In this document: positions 34,821-44,632 of the stretch, in pieces | How positions within the stretch are numbered: position 1 is the first letter of the stretch | Layout: each line of letters opens with the position of its first letter | From: Alteromonadaceae bacterium M269 | Lineage (GTDB): Bacteria > Pseudomonadota > Gammaproteobacteria > Enterobacterales > Alteromonadaceae | NCBI GenBank assembly: GCA_004353515.1 | Contig: SMNZ01000007.1 | Location: 364,162-428,161 of the forward strand | Length of the DNA: 64,000 bases | Direction: 5' to 3' | The notes under the pieces: model-generated | What the model was told of the DNA's origin: nothing | Databases searched by the model: none | What the model saw: the letters and a program-made list of their open reading frames with translations, nothing else | Made by a program: the position numbers and the translations under genes

Positions 34821-35276
34821 CTAGCTATGACTCTTTTCAACGAATCTTTTGATGTCTTCAAGATCGGTCTGCAGTGCCTGTTTCATCGAACGTTTAAGTA
34901 TAAGCCCCATAATGGCAGACATGATCTTCATGCCTAAGGTTTCAGCCTCGGCACTGAAGGTCATATTTAATGTAGTGACGCCATCAGACTCAGCTAAGGA
35001 CAGCTTTGTTATGTAAATCGCACCATGATTTTCAGCGCGTGTGCAGTAATATTGCGAATCAACAGCTTCTGTTATCCACATAGTTTCAGTCGCTTCTTTA
35101 CCAAACATTTTGCGGGTTTCTTTCCACTTAAGCCCTACGAGATCTTTTTCTGGTTTATCCAAAACCTCTAAATCAATGATACTAGAAACCATATCCTGGC
35201 AATTTTCTATATCAGTGATGGCAGCCCAAACCTCAACAGCGGGTTTAGATATGTTGATATCGACAGAGACATTCAT
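34821..35276 (-). CDS. SRPBCC-family protein (polyketide cyclase/dehydrase type)
   Basis: 151 residues. The pattern ISKPAVEVWAAITDIENCQDM ... LGLKWKETRKMFGKEATETMWI with a final helix MGLILKRSMKQALQTDLEDIKRFV is the SRPBCC (START-like) hydrophobic-pocket fold. Such proteins bind lipids or act as cyclases; no catalytic residues are identifiable. It is the downstream member of a minus-strand run that includes the DUF3052-like gene at 35369, 92 bases away. No signal peptide, so cytoplasmic. Confidence 0.82.
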   Translation of the reverse strand: MNVSVDINISKPAVEVWAAITDIENCQDMVSSIIDLEVLDKPEKDLVGLKWKETRKMFGKEATETMWITEAVDSQYYCTRAENHGAIYITKLSLAESDGVTTLNMTFSAEAETLGMKIMSAIMGLILKRSMKQALQTDLEDIKRFVEKSHS

Positions 35277-35368
35277 GGTGTCACTCCTAACAGAGATTTA
35301 AATAAAGATAGTGGTCGACAGCTTTTAGCACAACAACCAATTATAAGCGCTGTTAGATCGAGAAATTC

Positions 35369-35782
35369 TCACTTCTTCGATTTAACAAACTCGAGCCTGC
35401 GAAAACGAAGTGATGACCAATCCTCATCGATAGCGATTTGTCTAACTCCCGTAAAACCGAGTTCGAATAATGCATCCCAACCGTTGTCCCGATTAAAGTC
35501 ACATCTGTATTTTTTTGATGTTCCTTTGGGGTAGCTAAACCAAATAACCACATCCCCCTTTGTCTTAGCGACAACTTCAGAAGTTATATGATCAACATCT
35601 ACCTTTTGAGTTGCAAAAAACAGAAAAAATTCGCAGTCAGGGTGGTGACTTTCATCTCGGACAACCTCTATGCCGTCTAGCATTCTGACAGACTCTTCAA
35701 AACTTTCTGGTGCGTGCAGAATCGTAATCTTTTTCTGTTCTTTAAGGTTTAATTTGTCCCAAACTGTTTTCATTTTTTCCAC
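35369..35782 (-). CDS. DUF3052-like cytoplasmic protein
   Basis: 137 residues. Short alpha/beta protein: ITILHAPESFEESV near the start, FFLFFATQKVDVDHI, DVVIWFSYPKGTSKKYRCDFNRDNGW and a final VRQIAIDEDWSSLRFRRLEFV. This string is typical of a small bacterial family of unknown function (DUF3052-like, name given by memory). There are two in-frame ATGs (35782 and 35773); I keep the first because the difference is only three residues. Its neighbours are an SRPBCC protein and a periplasmic acylase; no operon logic is clear. Confidence 0.7.
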   Translation of the reverse strand: MEKMKTVWDKLNLKEQKKITILHAPESFEESVRMLDGIEVVRDESHHPDCEFFLFFATQKVDVDHITSEVVAKTKGDVVIWFSYPKGTSKKYRCDFNRDNGWDALFELGFTGVRQIAIDEDWSSLRFRRLEFVKSKK

Positions 35783-35815
35783 TTCCCCAATATCACTCCA
35801 CCAACAAAAAGAGCG

Positions 35816-37984
35816 CTAGTTAACTCCTACTTTATAGATTTTTTCAGCCGTTGCTCTAATCCTATTCATATCAAAGTTTACATGCCGCCACTGTTTCTCA
35901 GCAAACTGTTGAAGTTGATCGTTATAGTGCTTAGAAGACGGTGTGTTAGTTGCTGCACCAAACTGATGAATCACATCTGCACGGACACCGCCTGTTTCTG
36001 CCGATTGTGGCCATTCGACAACCGCTATCCAAGAGTCACCGTTGGTTGCATAAGTCTCTTCACTATTAGAATCGATGGAGTAAATAGCTCTTAATGTGTC
36101 AGGTCCCCCATCAACCGGAGCACTCACATCGCCACGTTTAATTTGGTTAACTTCTCCCCAAGCCACATCTAACTTTCCAAACTGCGCGTTAAGGTGATTA
36201 ACCGCTTTCGACAACGCACTTTTAAGATCCACATCCGTTGGGTTTGTTAAGTTATCTGTCACAGTTAAATCATTTAGAATCATTCCTGCTAAAGCAGCAT
36301 ATCGATTGTCTACATTCATACTTCTATCCCAAGCTTCCAAATGTGAAACAGCTGATTGCAACTCCGGCTCCTGCGACCAATCCATTTGAATCATTCTATG
36401 GATGGCTCGGTATTCCTCAGAGTTTTTGGAGTAACTGTGATCAAATTTAATGTCTAACAAACGACTTTTATTGATTGTTCTTTTACCGTCCGTTAATTCA
36501 AGGATACGTTGTGAACGATTTGTCTCTTCTGTTGCTAGCCCCATACTCTTTGCAAAATGGGCTTGTTCAAGGTTATCTGGGCCATCAGTTGCTGTGAAAG
36601 GGGTATTATTGGAATTAAAAACAAGACCAGACTCAGGATTAATCAGCTTAGGAACAGAATCAAAAGACAGATATCCATTCCAAATCAAGTCAGAGCGGTC
36701 TCCAGGAATATCTTTAGACCAATCTCCCTGAGCTTTTCTATCAGGATATTGCGCATTATGAATAAACCCGATATTACTCTTTTGGTCGGCGTAGATGTAG
36801 TTGATGCTCGGAAGTGCATTCATTCGCATAGCACCCATAAACTCATCAAGATTGGATGCCTGGTTTAATCGGTAATACTGCTCAAGCTGGCGGATTTCCC
36901 CCATACCAGCATAGCGTAATGCGTAAGTATCGTTTTTTCCTTCAATGACCGGGCCATGGATTGTTCGAAGAACGCTACGTTTTGCTTTAAATGCAAAAGG
37001 TCCGAATAGCCGCACTTCGATTTCAACCTGCTGAACGTCAAAGTCCAACCACTCATTATCCATCCTATACTGCATATCGTTATCGGGGTTACGTGTAAGT
37101 ATGTAGGTATCTGCTAGATCGATATAATTTACTGTACTAGCCCAGCCTAAATGATGATTAAATCCATGCAAAATAACCGGCGTTCCTGGGAATAGACCTC
37201 CCATAATATCCAAGCCCTGCTCAGACTTGATATGCGCTTCATACCAAGCAACCGGACCTGTCAGCGGTTGGTGAGAGTTAATTAACAATCGAGTCGTGTT
37301 ATCTCCAGAGCGTTCTGCCGAGACTGCAATACCGTTCGAGCCTAACTCATATCCTGACCTAGGACTCACTTCAAATGCATCGCCTTTCGCCCAAGATGCC
37401 AGAGAAATTTCTGCTTGTCGTTCGTCATCAAATAAACTGAGTAGTGTTTTATCTAATCCATAAAAGAAAGGGGTTTTAAACATAAACCCGGCAACAATGT
37501 CTTCCGCTTGAAAAGGTGCAAGCCCTTGCCATGTTTTATCTAAATTCCTGGCAGCATAAAGATTAAGTCCTACCGCGTAGGCTTCTGCTAGCGCTTTCAC
37601 ATCTTCGGGAACATCTGTTTCGTAGCGTTGCTTTAACGTGGGCCAAACATTGAGTAGAGAGACAATATAATCGGTGGGAGCAGCTTTAGCGCCATTATAT
37701 CGAGCCAGCACACCACGTGTTGCCGCAACGACATTTTGGATTGTTTGGTAGTCATCTTCCGCATGCGCATAAGCTAAACCAAATGCAGCATCAGCATCTG
37801 TTTTACCCACAATATGAGGGACGCCCCATTCATCTCGAATGATTTCCGCATGGTAAGGCTTGGCAGTTTCTTCAAGCATAGAAACTGAAGGGTTTTCAGG
37901 TAACGGATTATAAAGCCAAATTCCTAATCCAATACCAACGACAACCAAGGTGACAACACAATACTTAATCCAAGCTCTAGACAT
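35816..37984 (-). CDS. Penicillin/acyl-homoserine-lactone acylase family Ntn hydrolase
   Basis: 722 residues. N-terminal membrane anchor or signal (YCVVTLVVVGIGLGIWLY), alpha-chain region (RDEWGVPHIVGKTDADAAFGLAYAHAEDD), then the self-processing junction GYELGSNGIAVS, where S216 is the expected N-terminal nucleophile of the beta chain. Later blocks (HLGWASTVNYIDLADTYIL, GPVIEGKNDTYALRYAGM, LPSINYIYADQKSNIGFIHNAQYP) complete the family. Members deacylate penicillins or acyl-homoserine lactones in the periplasm; the substrate here cannot be told. Family-typical in length. It heads a minus-strand run, with small genes of unknown function on both sides. Confidence 0.9.
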   Translation of the reverse strand: MSRAWIKYCVVTLVVVGIGLGIWLYNPLPENPSVSMLEETAKPYHAEIIRDEWGVPHIVGKTDADAAFGLAYAHAEDDYQTIQNVVAATRGVLARYNGAKAAPTDYIVSLLNVWPTLKQRYETDVPEDVKALAEAYAVGLNLYAARNLDKTWQGLAPFQAEDIVAGFMFKTPFFYGLDKTLLSLFDDERQAEISLASWAKGDAFEVSPRSGYELGSNGIAVSAERSGDNTTRLLINSHQPLTGPVAWYEAHIKSEQGLDIMGGLFPGTPVILHGFNHHLGWASTVNYIDLADTYILTRNPDNDMQYRMDNEWLDFDVQQVEIEVRLFGPFAFKAKRSVLRTIHGPVIEGKNDTYALRYAGMGEIRQLEQYYRLNQASNLDEFMGAMRMNALPSINYIYADQKSNIGFIHNAQYPDRKAQGDWSKDIPGDRSDLIWNGYLSFDSVPKLINPESGLVFNSNNTPFTATDGPDNLEQAHFAKSMGLATEETNRSQRILELTDGKRTINKSRLLDIKFDHSYSKNSEEYRAIHRMIQMDWSQEPELQSAVSHLEAWDRSMNVDNRYAALAGMILNDLTVTDNLTNPTDVDLKSALSKAVNHLNAQFGKLDVAWGEVNQIKRGDVSAPVDGGPDTLRAIYSIDSNSEETYATNGDSWIAVVEWPQSAETGGVRADVIHQFGAATNTPSSKHYNDQLQQFAEKQWRHVNFDMNRIRATAEKIYKVGVN

Positions 37985-38038
37985 TCATCACTTCCTCAAA
38001 ATAAGGGAAGTCACTAGCCTACACAAATTAGCTCTCAT

Positions 38039-38464
38039 CTACATCACTGAAGTGCGTTTGCGTGCTGCTATCCTAATCCCGAATTCTACTCCCACAATCA
38101 TCACAACTACGGTGAGAAAAGAGCTCAATACATTCAGCAACCAACTAGACAATATAAAGCTTACGCCGAGAACTATAGAGAGAAAACCAAAGCCGTATAA
38201 GATACCCAATATAGTAGAGGTTAGCGCGTGTAAATACGGGTCTTTAGGGTTATCGACGGTCATAAAAATATACGTACAACAGGCGACGATGCTTGTAGTC
38301 GTATAAACACCAATATACCACTGTGTCACAAAAGCTGTTTCACCACTCGGGTACCCAAAAATCACAGTCGCAGATGTAGAAATCGCGGTTTGAGATACGA
38401 AGAGAATGATCGAGTTTCTAAAAATTTTAAACCAATTCAATCTAATCAGAACCGTGAAACGCAT
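38039..38464 (-). CDS. Four-helix membrane protein of unknown function
   Basis: 141 residues with four hydrophobic segments (about 15-37, 48-70, 84-103 and 108-130). No family motif is recognised. The start ATG at 38464 lies inside the end of the upstream gene (overlap 23 bases), so it is likely translated with it. Basic end ARKRTSVM sits on the inside by the positive-inside rule. Function unknown. Confidence 0.65.
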   Translation of the reverse strand: MRFTVLIRLNWFKIFRNSIILFVSQTAISTSATVIFGYPSGETAFVTQWYIGVYTTTSIVACCTYIFMTVDNPKDPYLHALTSTILGILYGFGFLSIVLGVSFILSSWLLNVLSSFLTVVVMIVGVEFGIRIAARKRTSVM

Positions 38465-38714
38465 CTACATGAGAAATAGAGTTTTGCGGCCCACCACCAA
38501 ACTCCCCATTACTTTTACCACCTTTTGGCCAATCATCTTTTTCTATATTGATAATGAAAATAAGAATACCAACTGCACCAATGATAGGGATTAACCAAAT
38601 CAAGCATAAGTGAACAATTTTTTGAGGCTTTTCTAGTTCGACACAACGAACAACTCGCGTTGATACGTAAAGCTCAAAAAGAAAAACTACCCCAAAAGCA
38701 ATCACTAAAACCAT
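38442..38714 (-). CDS. Small two-helix membrane protein, PLD-N/SHOCT-like layout
   Basis: 90 residues from ATG 38714; an open frame extends to 38813 but would run into the end of the exonuclease gene, so the internal ATG right before VLVIAFGVVFLFELYV is preferred. Two membrane helices (2-15 and 35-55) and a hydrophilic glycine-rich tail (WPKGGKSNGEFGGGPQN) resemble short proteins with a phospholipase D nuclease N-terminal segment. It overlaps the next gene (38039-38464). No function is known; the call is tentative. Confidence 0.5.
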   Translation of the reverse strand: MVLVIAFGVVFLFELYVSTRVVRCVELEKPQKIVHLCLIWLIPIIGAVGILIFIINIEKDDWPKGGKSNGEFGGGPQNSISHVDAFHGSD

Positions 38715-38748
38715 GTATTTAGTTCCCGTTTTATAAAGTAGCTTTACG

Positions 38749-39303
38749 TTAGGCCAAATCCAGTTCAGCCAAGATATTACAAAACAGAGCTCCTTGCCCA
38801 ATAGCATCATCAAGTGCTTTATGCGTATGAGGGAGTTTATCGAACCAGGATTTAGGCATCAGCCTTTTCGTTGCTTTTCGATAATCAGACTTAAGAGCAA
38901 CCATTGCGAGCGTTTTGATATCTAGCGCAGAATGAGAGAACGGGCTAGAGCCAACAAACTTCATTAAATACCAGTATACAAACATAAAATCATATGCAAC
39001 CGGGTAACCGACAAAAACAGGTTTACCCGGTAAAGACGAAAGCCAATCAACATAGTTCTGCATGGCCTTTTGAGGAGGTAACGGGTTTTTACGGCAATAC
39101 TCCCAAGCTACGCTCTGGCTTTCCCACCATTTTTGAGTTGCTGGGTCACTCTCGGCTCCATCCAAACACTCTAGATTCACTTCAAAAGTTGAAATAAGTG
39201 TTTTATCTCTTAAATAAGCAGCAGAACCAAAACTCAACATTGAATTCTGTCCCGGAATGACGCCATCTGCTTCGACATCCGTACTGATATATATTTCCTG
39301 CAT
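38749..39303 (-). CDS. DEDDh-type 3'-5' exonuclease-like protein
   Basis: 184 residues. The start [20 protein letters not shown] has the Asp-x-Glu pair of DEDD nucleases (D9, E11), [13 protein letters not shown] holds the third acid, and [12 protein letters not shown] provides the conserved His and Asp of the DEDDh class. It may be an RNase T or oligoribonuclease-like enzyme; several small proteins of this type (often called 3'-5' exoribonuclease domain) exist in proteobacteria. It begins a small minus-strand cluster with two membrane proteins. Whether it acts on DNA or RNA is unknown. Confidence 0.82.
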   Translation of the reverse strand: MQEIYISTDVEADGVIPGQNSMLSFGSAAYLRDKTLISTFEVNLECLDGAESDPATQKWWESQSVAWEYCRKNPLPPQKAMQNYVDWLSSLPGKPVFVGYPVAYDFMFVYWYLMKFVGSSPFSHSALDIKTLAMVALKSDYRKATKRLMPKSWFDKLPHTHKALDDAIGQGALFCNILAELDLA

Positions 39304-39436
39304 TCAGTCCTTTATCCCTATTATTAAATATTCAGCTTAGAACGACATCCTATCGAGGAAATTTGCTAAAAGTCAAAATAGCTCTGAGCTATCCCCACTT
39401 AATGTTGATAGTCATGAGGACTCAAATACTATTCAC

Positions 39437-40960
39437 TCATTCATCCCCACGAGCCGTAAAATCTGTTCGACCATCGGAATAATGCCCTGTTATCCCTTGC
39501 GCAATACTGTCTCCTTCGAGTTTGAATTGAAAGCTAAATCCAACTAATCCTTCTAGCAGAAAGTGATGATCCGGTGCTGAAATTAGTCGGTACTTTCTAC
39601 CCTCGCCACGTTGATAGTGAAGTTGACCGTTCTCAAGCCAGACTTTTCTAGGGCCATATTGCCCTACGTAAGATGAAGCGTATTTTTTGTCGACTGAGAA
39701 ATTCGGCTTGAGCATTAACTCGAGATAGGCGTCGTACCAATCAACCAGTCGTTTGAGCCCTTCATCTTTACCATCTGTTTCTTTAACGGATTGTTTATAG
39801 AAAGCGACCGCGTCTTGATAATCACCATTAGCTTCTGCTGCAACACCTTGGCGCCATGCTTGAAAGCCCGGTGAATCATAAGATTTCATCTCAAGCCAGT
39901 GAGTAATTTCACTGATATCTTCACCAGCTAAGGCAAAAATATCGTCAGCGATGGTATGCCCCAAGCTGGTATTAGCGAAGTAAACGAATGCATCTTTACT
40001 CACCATATTGATAGTGACAAAAGCTCTATAAGTCCCGTTATCTCCCCAGTGCCAAGCCAACTCCTTTTCGGGTTGTTTGAGAGTCCCCCAACCAAGCGCC
40101 CAACCGATAGTTTCAGAAAGCGGCACATCAGTATTATCATCTGTCCGACGAACAGGCACTTTAACCTGCTCTTTCATCATCAATTTATGAGACGACTCAG
40201 AAAGCCCTTTACCTTCCATTACCGCCAAAATAAAACGCGCGTAGTCACCAGCTTCAGTATGCAAACTAGACGCAGCATTACTAAAAGGCTTTCCAACCGA
40301 AAGCGCCCTCCCTGCATTATCGTGTGGATTCGCTATTCGAGAGCCACTGTCTTCGGGAACTAAAAAATGGCTTTTGGTCATGCCAAGAGGTTTGAAAACT
40401 TCTTTCTGAGCAAGTTGTTCTAGCGTTAAGCCAGTGATATGCGATAACACTTGCTGGAGATAAACATAACCTTCGCCTGAATACTGAAACCCTGCGCCCG
40501 GCTTTGCTTGAAACTCAAGTGGTGTATCTCCCCAATTGGGCAAACCAGGCTGGTGAGAAAGAATGAGTCTTGCAGTTAAAGCTTTTGCATAATCCTGATT
40601 AGCAAACCTATCCGACGACAGGATTGTATGCAGCGGTGTGTCTAAAGATAAATGACCGCGATCAACAAGCCTTAGCGTGATGTATGCTAGAACAGGCTTA
40701 CTCAAAGAAGCCGCTTGAAATATGTACTGCTTGGTCAGTGGTTTATTTTTTTCTGTACTCACCACACCATAGGTGTTTGTTTTAACAAGGCGACCATCTC
40801 GAATAACCGCTAAAGAAACTGCAGGTATTCCAGCCTTATCCATAAGCACTTCGATGTCACTATCAAAACTCGCTGATAGTTCATCATTAGCCGCTATGCT
40901 TTGAGTGCACATGAAAAGGCATGCAAAAGCTGCAACAGTAACCCGAGTAAACCTGACCAT
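39437..40960 (-). CDS. Exported serine hydrolase, class C beta-lactamase-like
   Basis: 507 residues from ATG 40960, chosen over ATG 40972 because GGGGGA precedes it at ribosome-site spacing and the signal peptide (RVTVAAFACLFMCTQSIAA) starts there. Serine nucleophile in SLSK (S89/K92 when counted from the longer start), tyrosine in YSGEGYVYLQ, and HWGDNG as the third motif. A C-terminal domain (about 360-507) follows, with a TPR-like stretch AWRQGVAAEANGDYQDAVAFYKQS. Such proteins are penicillin-binding-like esterases or peptidases; an actual beta-lactamase is not implied. A second relative is at 56765. Confidence 0.88.
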   Translation of the reverse strand: MVRFTRVTVAAFACLFMCTQSIAANDELSASFDSDIEVLMDKAGIPAVSLAVIRDGRLVKTNTYGVVSTEKNKPLTKQYIFQAASLSKPVLAYITLRLVDRGHLSLDTPLHTILSSDRFANQDYAKALTARLILSHQPGLPNWGDTPLEFQAKPGAGFQYSGEGYVYLQQVLSHITGLTLEQLAQKEVFKPLGMTKSHFLVPEDSGSRIANPHDNAGRALSVGKPFSNAASSLHTEAGDYARFILAVMEGKGLSESSHKLMMKEQVKVPVRRTDDNTDVPLSETIGWALGWGTLKQPEKELAWHWGDNGTYRAFVTINMVSKDAFVYFANTSLGHTIADDIFALAGEDISEITHWLEMKSYDSPGFQAWRQGVAAEANGDYQDAVAFYKQSVKETDGKDEGLKRLVDWYDAYLELMLKPNFSVDKKYASSYVGQYGPRKVWLENGQLHYQRGEGRKYRLISAPDHHFLLEGLVGFSFQFKLEGDSIAQGITGHYSDGRTDFTARGDE

Positions 40961-41155
40961 AACTTCCCCCATTGAAACGCTTCCCCTGTTCGAACGCAGG
41001 TACTCGTTTCTTATTCTTCTTCGATTACTTTAAACAGAGTTAGTCGCAGCTAATACATGAAAGGTTGGTTGGGTTAGTTAATAAAAATTGAAGATGTTAG
41101 TAATAGGGCAAGCCCATGGATTAACCACAGGCGTCCCCTTGTTTTAGAATTGAGA

Positions 41156-42918
41156 TTATTGTGGGCAGAGGAACCCAATACCTCCACCGAATCCGCCAGA
41201 GCCTGGATCGCACAACACAGTAACTCCACAAAATGCGGTTGCTGATGCACCATCATCATCTGTTACTGTCAACCTAGCTGAAAAATATTCAGTCGTGTCA
41301 CCTAACGTAAAATATGTATGATTTGATGCAGCTCCTGAACCTGTCGAGCCATCACCGAAATCCCATTGATAGGATACTATTGAGCCATCCGCATCTGTAC
41401 TGCCGGTTCCACTTAGAGATGTTCTTAATGGAGAAACACCCGCACTCGGCGTTGCCCTGCAACGAGCTATTGGTGCTTGGTTAGGAGGATTAACCCAATC
41501 ACCAACGACAACAAGTTCGTTAACCCGGCTAAACGCAGTTTGACGATCTGGGCCACTCAGACCAACCAAACGTATCTCTCGTGTTTGAATTGGAGGGAAA
41601 TTGTGACGAATATGAAGCTGTTCATTTCCTGTTTCGGTCACCAAGGTACGCCAAGTACTGCCATCCAGGTATTCAATTCTATAGTCTTGAATGGGGTAAC
41701 CTTCACTAGTTAATACTTCCAGATAGTTAGTAGAAATTAGTTCTGGCCAGCGGAGCTTTACCCATTGATTTGAACTACCATTGTTAGTCCAACTGTAAGT
41801 TCCACCCACTCTTGTATCCATATCTAAATCATTGATACGCGCTGCCGAATAGCAGTTAATGCCACTCCCATTACAAAAAGTAGATGATGCCGAAGCCGTT
41901 GCTTCAGGTGCGATATTGTTGAGTAGCACATCCAGCCTGTCTTCAGCGATATTAAGAGCATCGTCAATAGCATCGTTACTTCTTGCGACAGCATTATGAC
42001 CACCAGCGTCTTCAGCAATAAAGCCTAAACCGGGCATATCGTACCAACGTTGAAAGTACCAACCTAAATCATTAAATTCTTGGTCAGCACTTTCATGAGT
42101 AACAGCTCGCACTTCTTGTGCCAGTCCGAAAATTTTTCCACCAATGGCGAGGTTATAAACGGCGAGGTTTTTCTTATGACCATAAAATGATCGCATGTCA
42201 GTTTTCCAAGCCCAATTCCCTCTATTATTAAGGCCTCCCGTGTTGCGCGGAAAACCAGCAATAGGGTTATTAATAGAGCTATTATATGCCCCTAGCTCGC
42301 CGTGAGTTCGATTAGGGACTGCATCAAATGCATGTACAATAACGACAACATCAGGGAACTCTTGTTGAAACTTTTTAGCAAGCCTTAATACCAATGCTCC
42401 TCCTCTGCTGTGACCTGCCAGATAAACCGAGCGTAAGTTACTAGCCACAGCTTTACTTTTGAGCCAATCAAAGTAAGCATCAACAATGTCATCTTTGTTA
42501 TTATCAGAGAATCCCCAATTAAAGCGTGCGTCAAACGCGAGCCCAGCGAATTTCTAGCGACTTCTAAGGTTCGATTTGACTCTTGCTTTCTGAAATCGCG
42601 CGTATCTCTTTGTCCTGTTAGCAGGTTTTGTGATATTCCTCCTGAGCGCTGCCCAGACGCGATAAAGACTAAATGCTCAACATTATTTCTCTCTGGCTCG
42701 TTATAACGGCTAATGTAGGTATTTTTTTGGATTTGATCGGGTACACCGTGATCCTCCCACCAATGGTAATCTCCTTGAAGCCTATCATTACAAAGTGGCC
42801 AAATAGTTCGGCAATAATTGATCTTATCGACTCGTGTTAATTCTTGTTGAGCCTGAACCGTATAGCTAGACATTGACGCTAACAAAGTAACACCAATGGA
42901 CAATATTAATCTCTTCAT
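41156..42918 (-). pseudogene. Secreted hydrolase with discoidin and PKD domains, disrupted by a frameshift
   Basis: The first frame (start ATG 42918; signal peptide ending TVQAQ) runs as LTRVDKINYCRTIWPLC ... TLEVARNSL and then becomes nonsense. The -1-type neighbour frame picks up at about 42537 with AFDARFNWGFSDNNKDD and continues through YLAGHSRGGALVL (nucleophile elbow) to the stop at 41156. That second frame has its own stop TAG at 42554-42556, so the slip lies between about 42536 and 42553. The total length (1763 bases) is one short of a multiple of three, consistent with a single lost base. Domains in order: alpha/beta hydrolase, F5/8 type C (discoidin) with EIRLVGLSG, and PKD with YQWDFGDG. 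A GTG at 42448 could start the second half alone, lacking signal and half of the fold. Confidence 0.78.
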
Positions 42919-43194
42919 ACTCCTACCCTCATAAAAATGCTCTTATTAAAATAACTGCTTTCCAAAGGAGTAATTATATTACCCACAAAATTTATAAGAG
43001 AGGATCATCAAGTAGTCAAACATCGGATTTGTGTTGCGTAACCTCGAGAAAAATCAATGAATTCACCTTTTGTTTTGGGTTGAAATGGCTAGCATTGAGT
43101 TAATTTGATTCCCTTCTAATGAAAGAGATGACTTAGAGTGAAGAAAGTTGTTCTTCTCTACATTTGAATGAGGCATTGGATTTCGAAGAAAAAC

Positions 43195-43214
43195 TCCTAG
43201 CGAAAACTAGGAGC
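43195..43214. terminator. Rho-independent terminator
   Basis: Stem CTCCTAG (43195-43201) with CTAGGAG (43208-43214) and a six-base loop. It is bordered by AAAA and CTTTTT, so it works for transcripts in either direction. It lies 60 bases past the stop of the DUF5694 gene (minus strand) and is followed on that strand by TTTTTC. No gene lies between it and the frameshifted gene. Confidence 0.85.
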
Positions 43215-43274
43215 TTTTTATGCGCTTTGAGCAGGTGTTTGGGTAAAGGTTATAAATCTTGTTCGCTAACAAAG

Positions 43275-44414
43275 TTAATCACCAAAAACCTCTTTGATAT
43301 CGATGATTTCAATGTCGTGCATTTGGTCTAAGTACAAATCAAAATAAGACTTATGCGAGGCACCAACGATAACGAGGACTTTCGCTCCAGGTTTGTTTCC
43401 CGCAGCTTCAAGAACGTTGGCTACCATTCTCAACCCTCTGACTTGCCACCAAGCGACATATTGCCTCGCTAAGCCTTGCTCTTCTGGGGAAGCAGTTGCT
43501 AAACCAAAGTCATTTTCAATAACGAATCGCTGATAGTCTTTTGAATTGATGAAAATATAGCCGTTCTTTACACGTTCAGCTGAACCCCAAAACTGCTGTT
43601 GTAAATCTTCTATTTCTTTTTCTCTTGGATGTTCTTTTTTCCAAACAGACTGAACTACAGACCAAAGCTTTTCTGGTGCATTCAGATAAATGTAATCTGC
43701 GGTATGGTCATCCATCATTGTCAGCTTATCCAGCTCAAGCCTCTGTGCTAGTTCGACACCAATAATATTATTTTCATTCGGAGAATTGAGGCCTCGATTG
43801 AATCGCTCTACTAATTCATCGGTGATTCCATCTTTAGCAACACGTTCATTCTGCTTGAGCTTAGCCCACTGGAGAATGCCCGACCAAGATTCCCCCGCAC
43901 CGAAGAACAGCAAGGTTAAGCGTCTTCTATCCGATGCTGTTGGCACTTCTGGCCATTCGTCCAACGTTTTTTCTATTTCTGCGGCAGCTTCAGGCCTCGT
44001 CATACCTAAGATGTTTAAAGCTGCACTATTGTCTGAGCAGTAGTTTTGAACGTCAGGATAAAGCGCCTTATAACGCGTAATTTCATCGCACGTTCTTCCA
44101 CCAACAGCTTCTATAGCAACCACATCCGGTGCAAATTCCTGAATTTTATCCAACACAATAGAAAGGTGAGATTTATTGAACTTCTCTTTAGGTAACCGAG
44201 AGAGATGCGTTGTTCCCAAAACTAAAACCTGTGTTGGCTGGCTCTGCATATCCGCCTGGACACCTCCAAAATCAAATAATGGAGCTGCGCCACTTCGCTT
44301 AAAGATAGGGGTTCCTTGCTGAGCCTTTTGTTTTGCAGAAGAGGCATAAGTTGAAGAAATAAGAGCGAAAGTTAGCAGTAAAACAAACAGCAGAGAATTG
44401 AGCTGGATAGTCAT
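43275..44414 (-). CDS. Exported DUF5694 (TraB-like) protein
   Basis: 379 residues from ATG 44414, chosen because AAGGACA lies just before it and the signal peptide (LNSLLFVLLLTFALISSTYAS) begins there; a longer start at 44459 adds 15 residues. The core has VLVLGTTHLSRLPKEKF and APDVVAIEAVGGRT near the start and AKVLVIVGASHKSYFDLYL at the end, the glycine/histidine pattern of TraB/GumN-like proteins. The C-terminal half of the protein at 61258 carries the same layout (VLGMIHSGHNT ... VITYGAGHKYW). Possibly a periplasmic hydrolase; no activity is known. Cysteines (TCDEI, NYCSD) may pair. It ends at the terminator at 43195. Confidence 0.82.
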   Translation of the reverse strand: MTIQLNSLLFVLLLTFALISSTYASSAKQKAQQGTPIFKRSGAAPLFDFGGVQADMQSQPTQVLVLGTTHLSRLPKEKFNKSHLSIVLDKIQEFAPDVVAIEAVGGRTCDEITRYKALYPDVQNYCSDNSAALNILGMTRPEAAAEIEKTLDEWPEVPTASDRRRLTLLFFGAGESWSGILQWAKLKQNERVAKDGITDELVERFNRGLNSPNENNIIGVELAQRLELDKLTMMDDHTADYIYLNAPEKLWSVVQSVWKKEHPREKEIEDLQQQFWGSAERVKNGYIFINSKDYQRFVIENDFGLATASPEEQGLARQYVAWWQVRGLRMVANVLEAAGNKPGAKVLVIVGASHKSYFDLYLDQMHDIEIIDIKEVFGD

Positions 44415-44632
44415 ATTTTTGTCCTTGATACTTTCGGTGATTGGTCGCATCGCTTCCACCGAAAGTTTAAAAGGACTTAGTTAATCAAACATCATTCGCG
44501 AATTAAGGCGAGTTTATTCTAGTGGATCAAATAGTAACTTGGCAGGAAGAGTGACTCGGCTCGCTTAACTCGAGTTTATATTCTTGGAAGGAAAGAGAGG
44601 AAAAGCCTGCAAGCTCTTCCTCATCCTTGTAT

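Noticed and set aside
42385..42540. Out-of-frame tail of the 42918 reading frame as a real C-terminus
   Set aside because: Its residues do not form a plausible domain, whereas the neighbouring frame over the same bases gives a coherent alpha/beta hydrolase sequence.
41156..42918. Programmed ribosomal frameshift in the discoidin/PKD hydrolase
   Set aside because: No slippery heptamer or stimulatory stem was seen at the slip region; a lost base is simpler.
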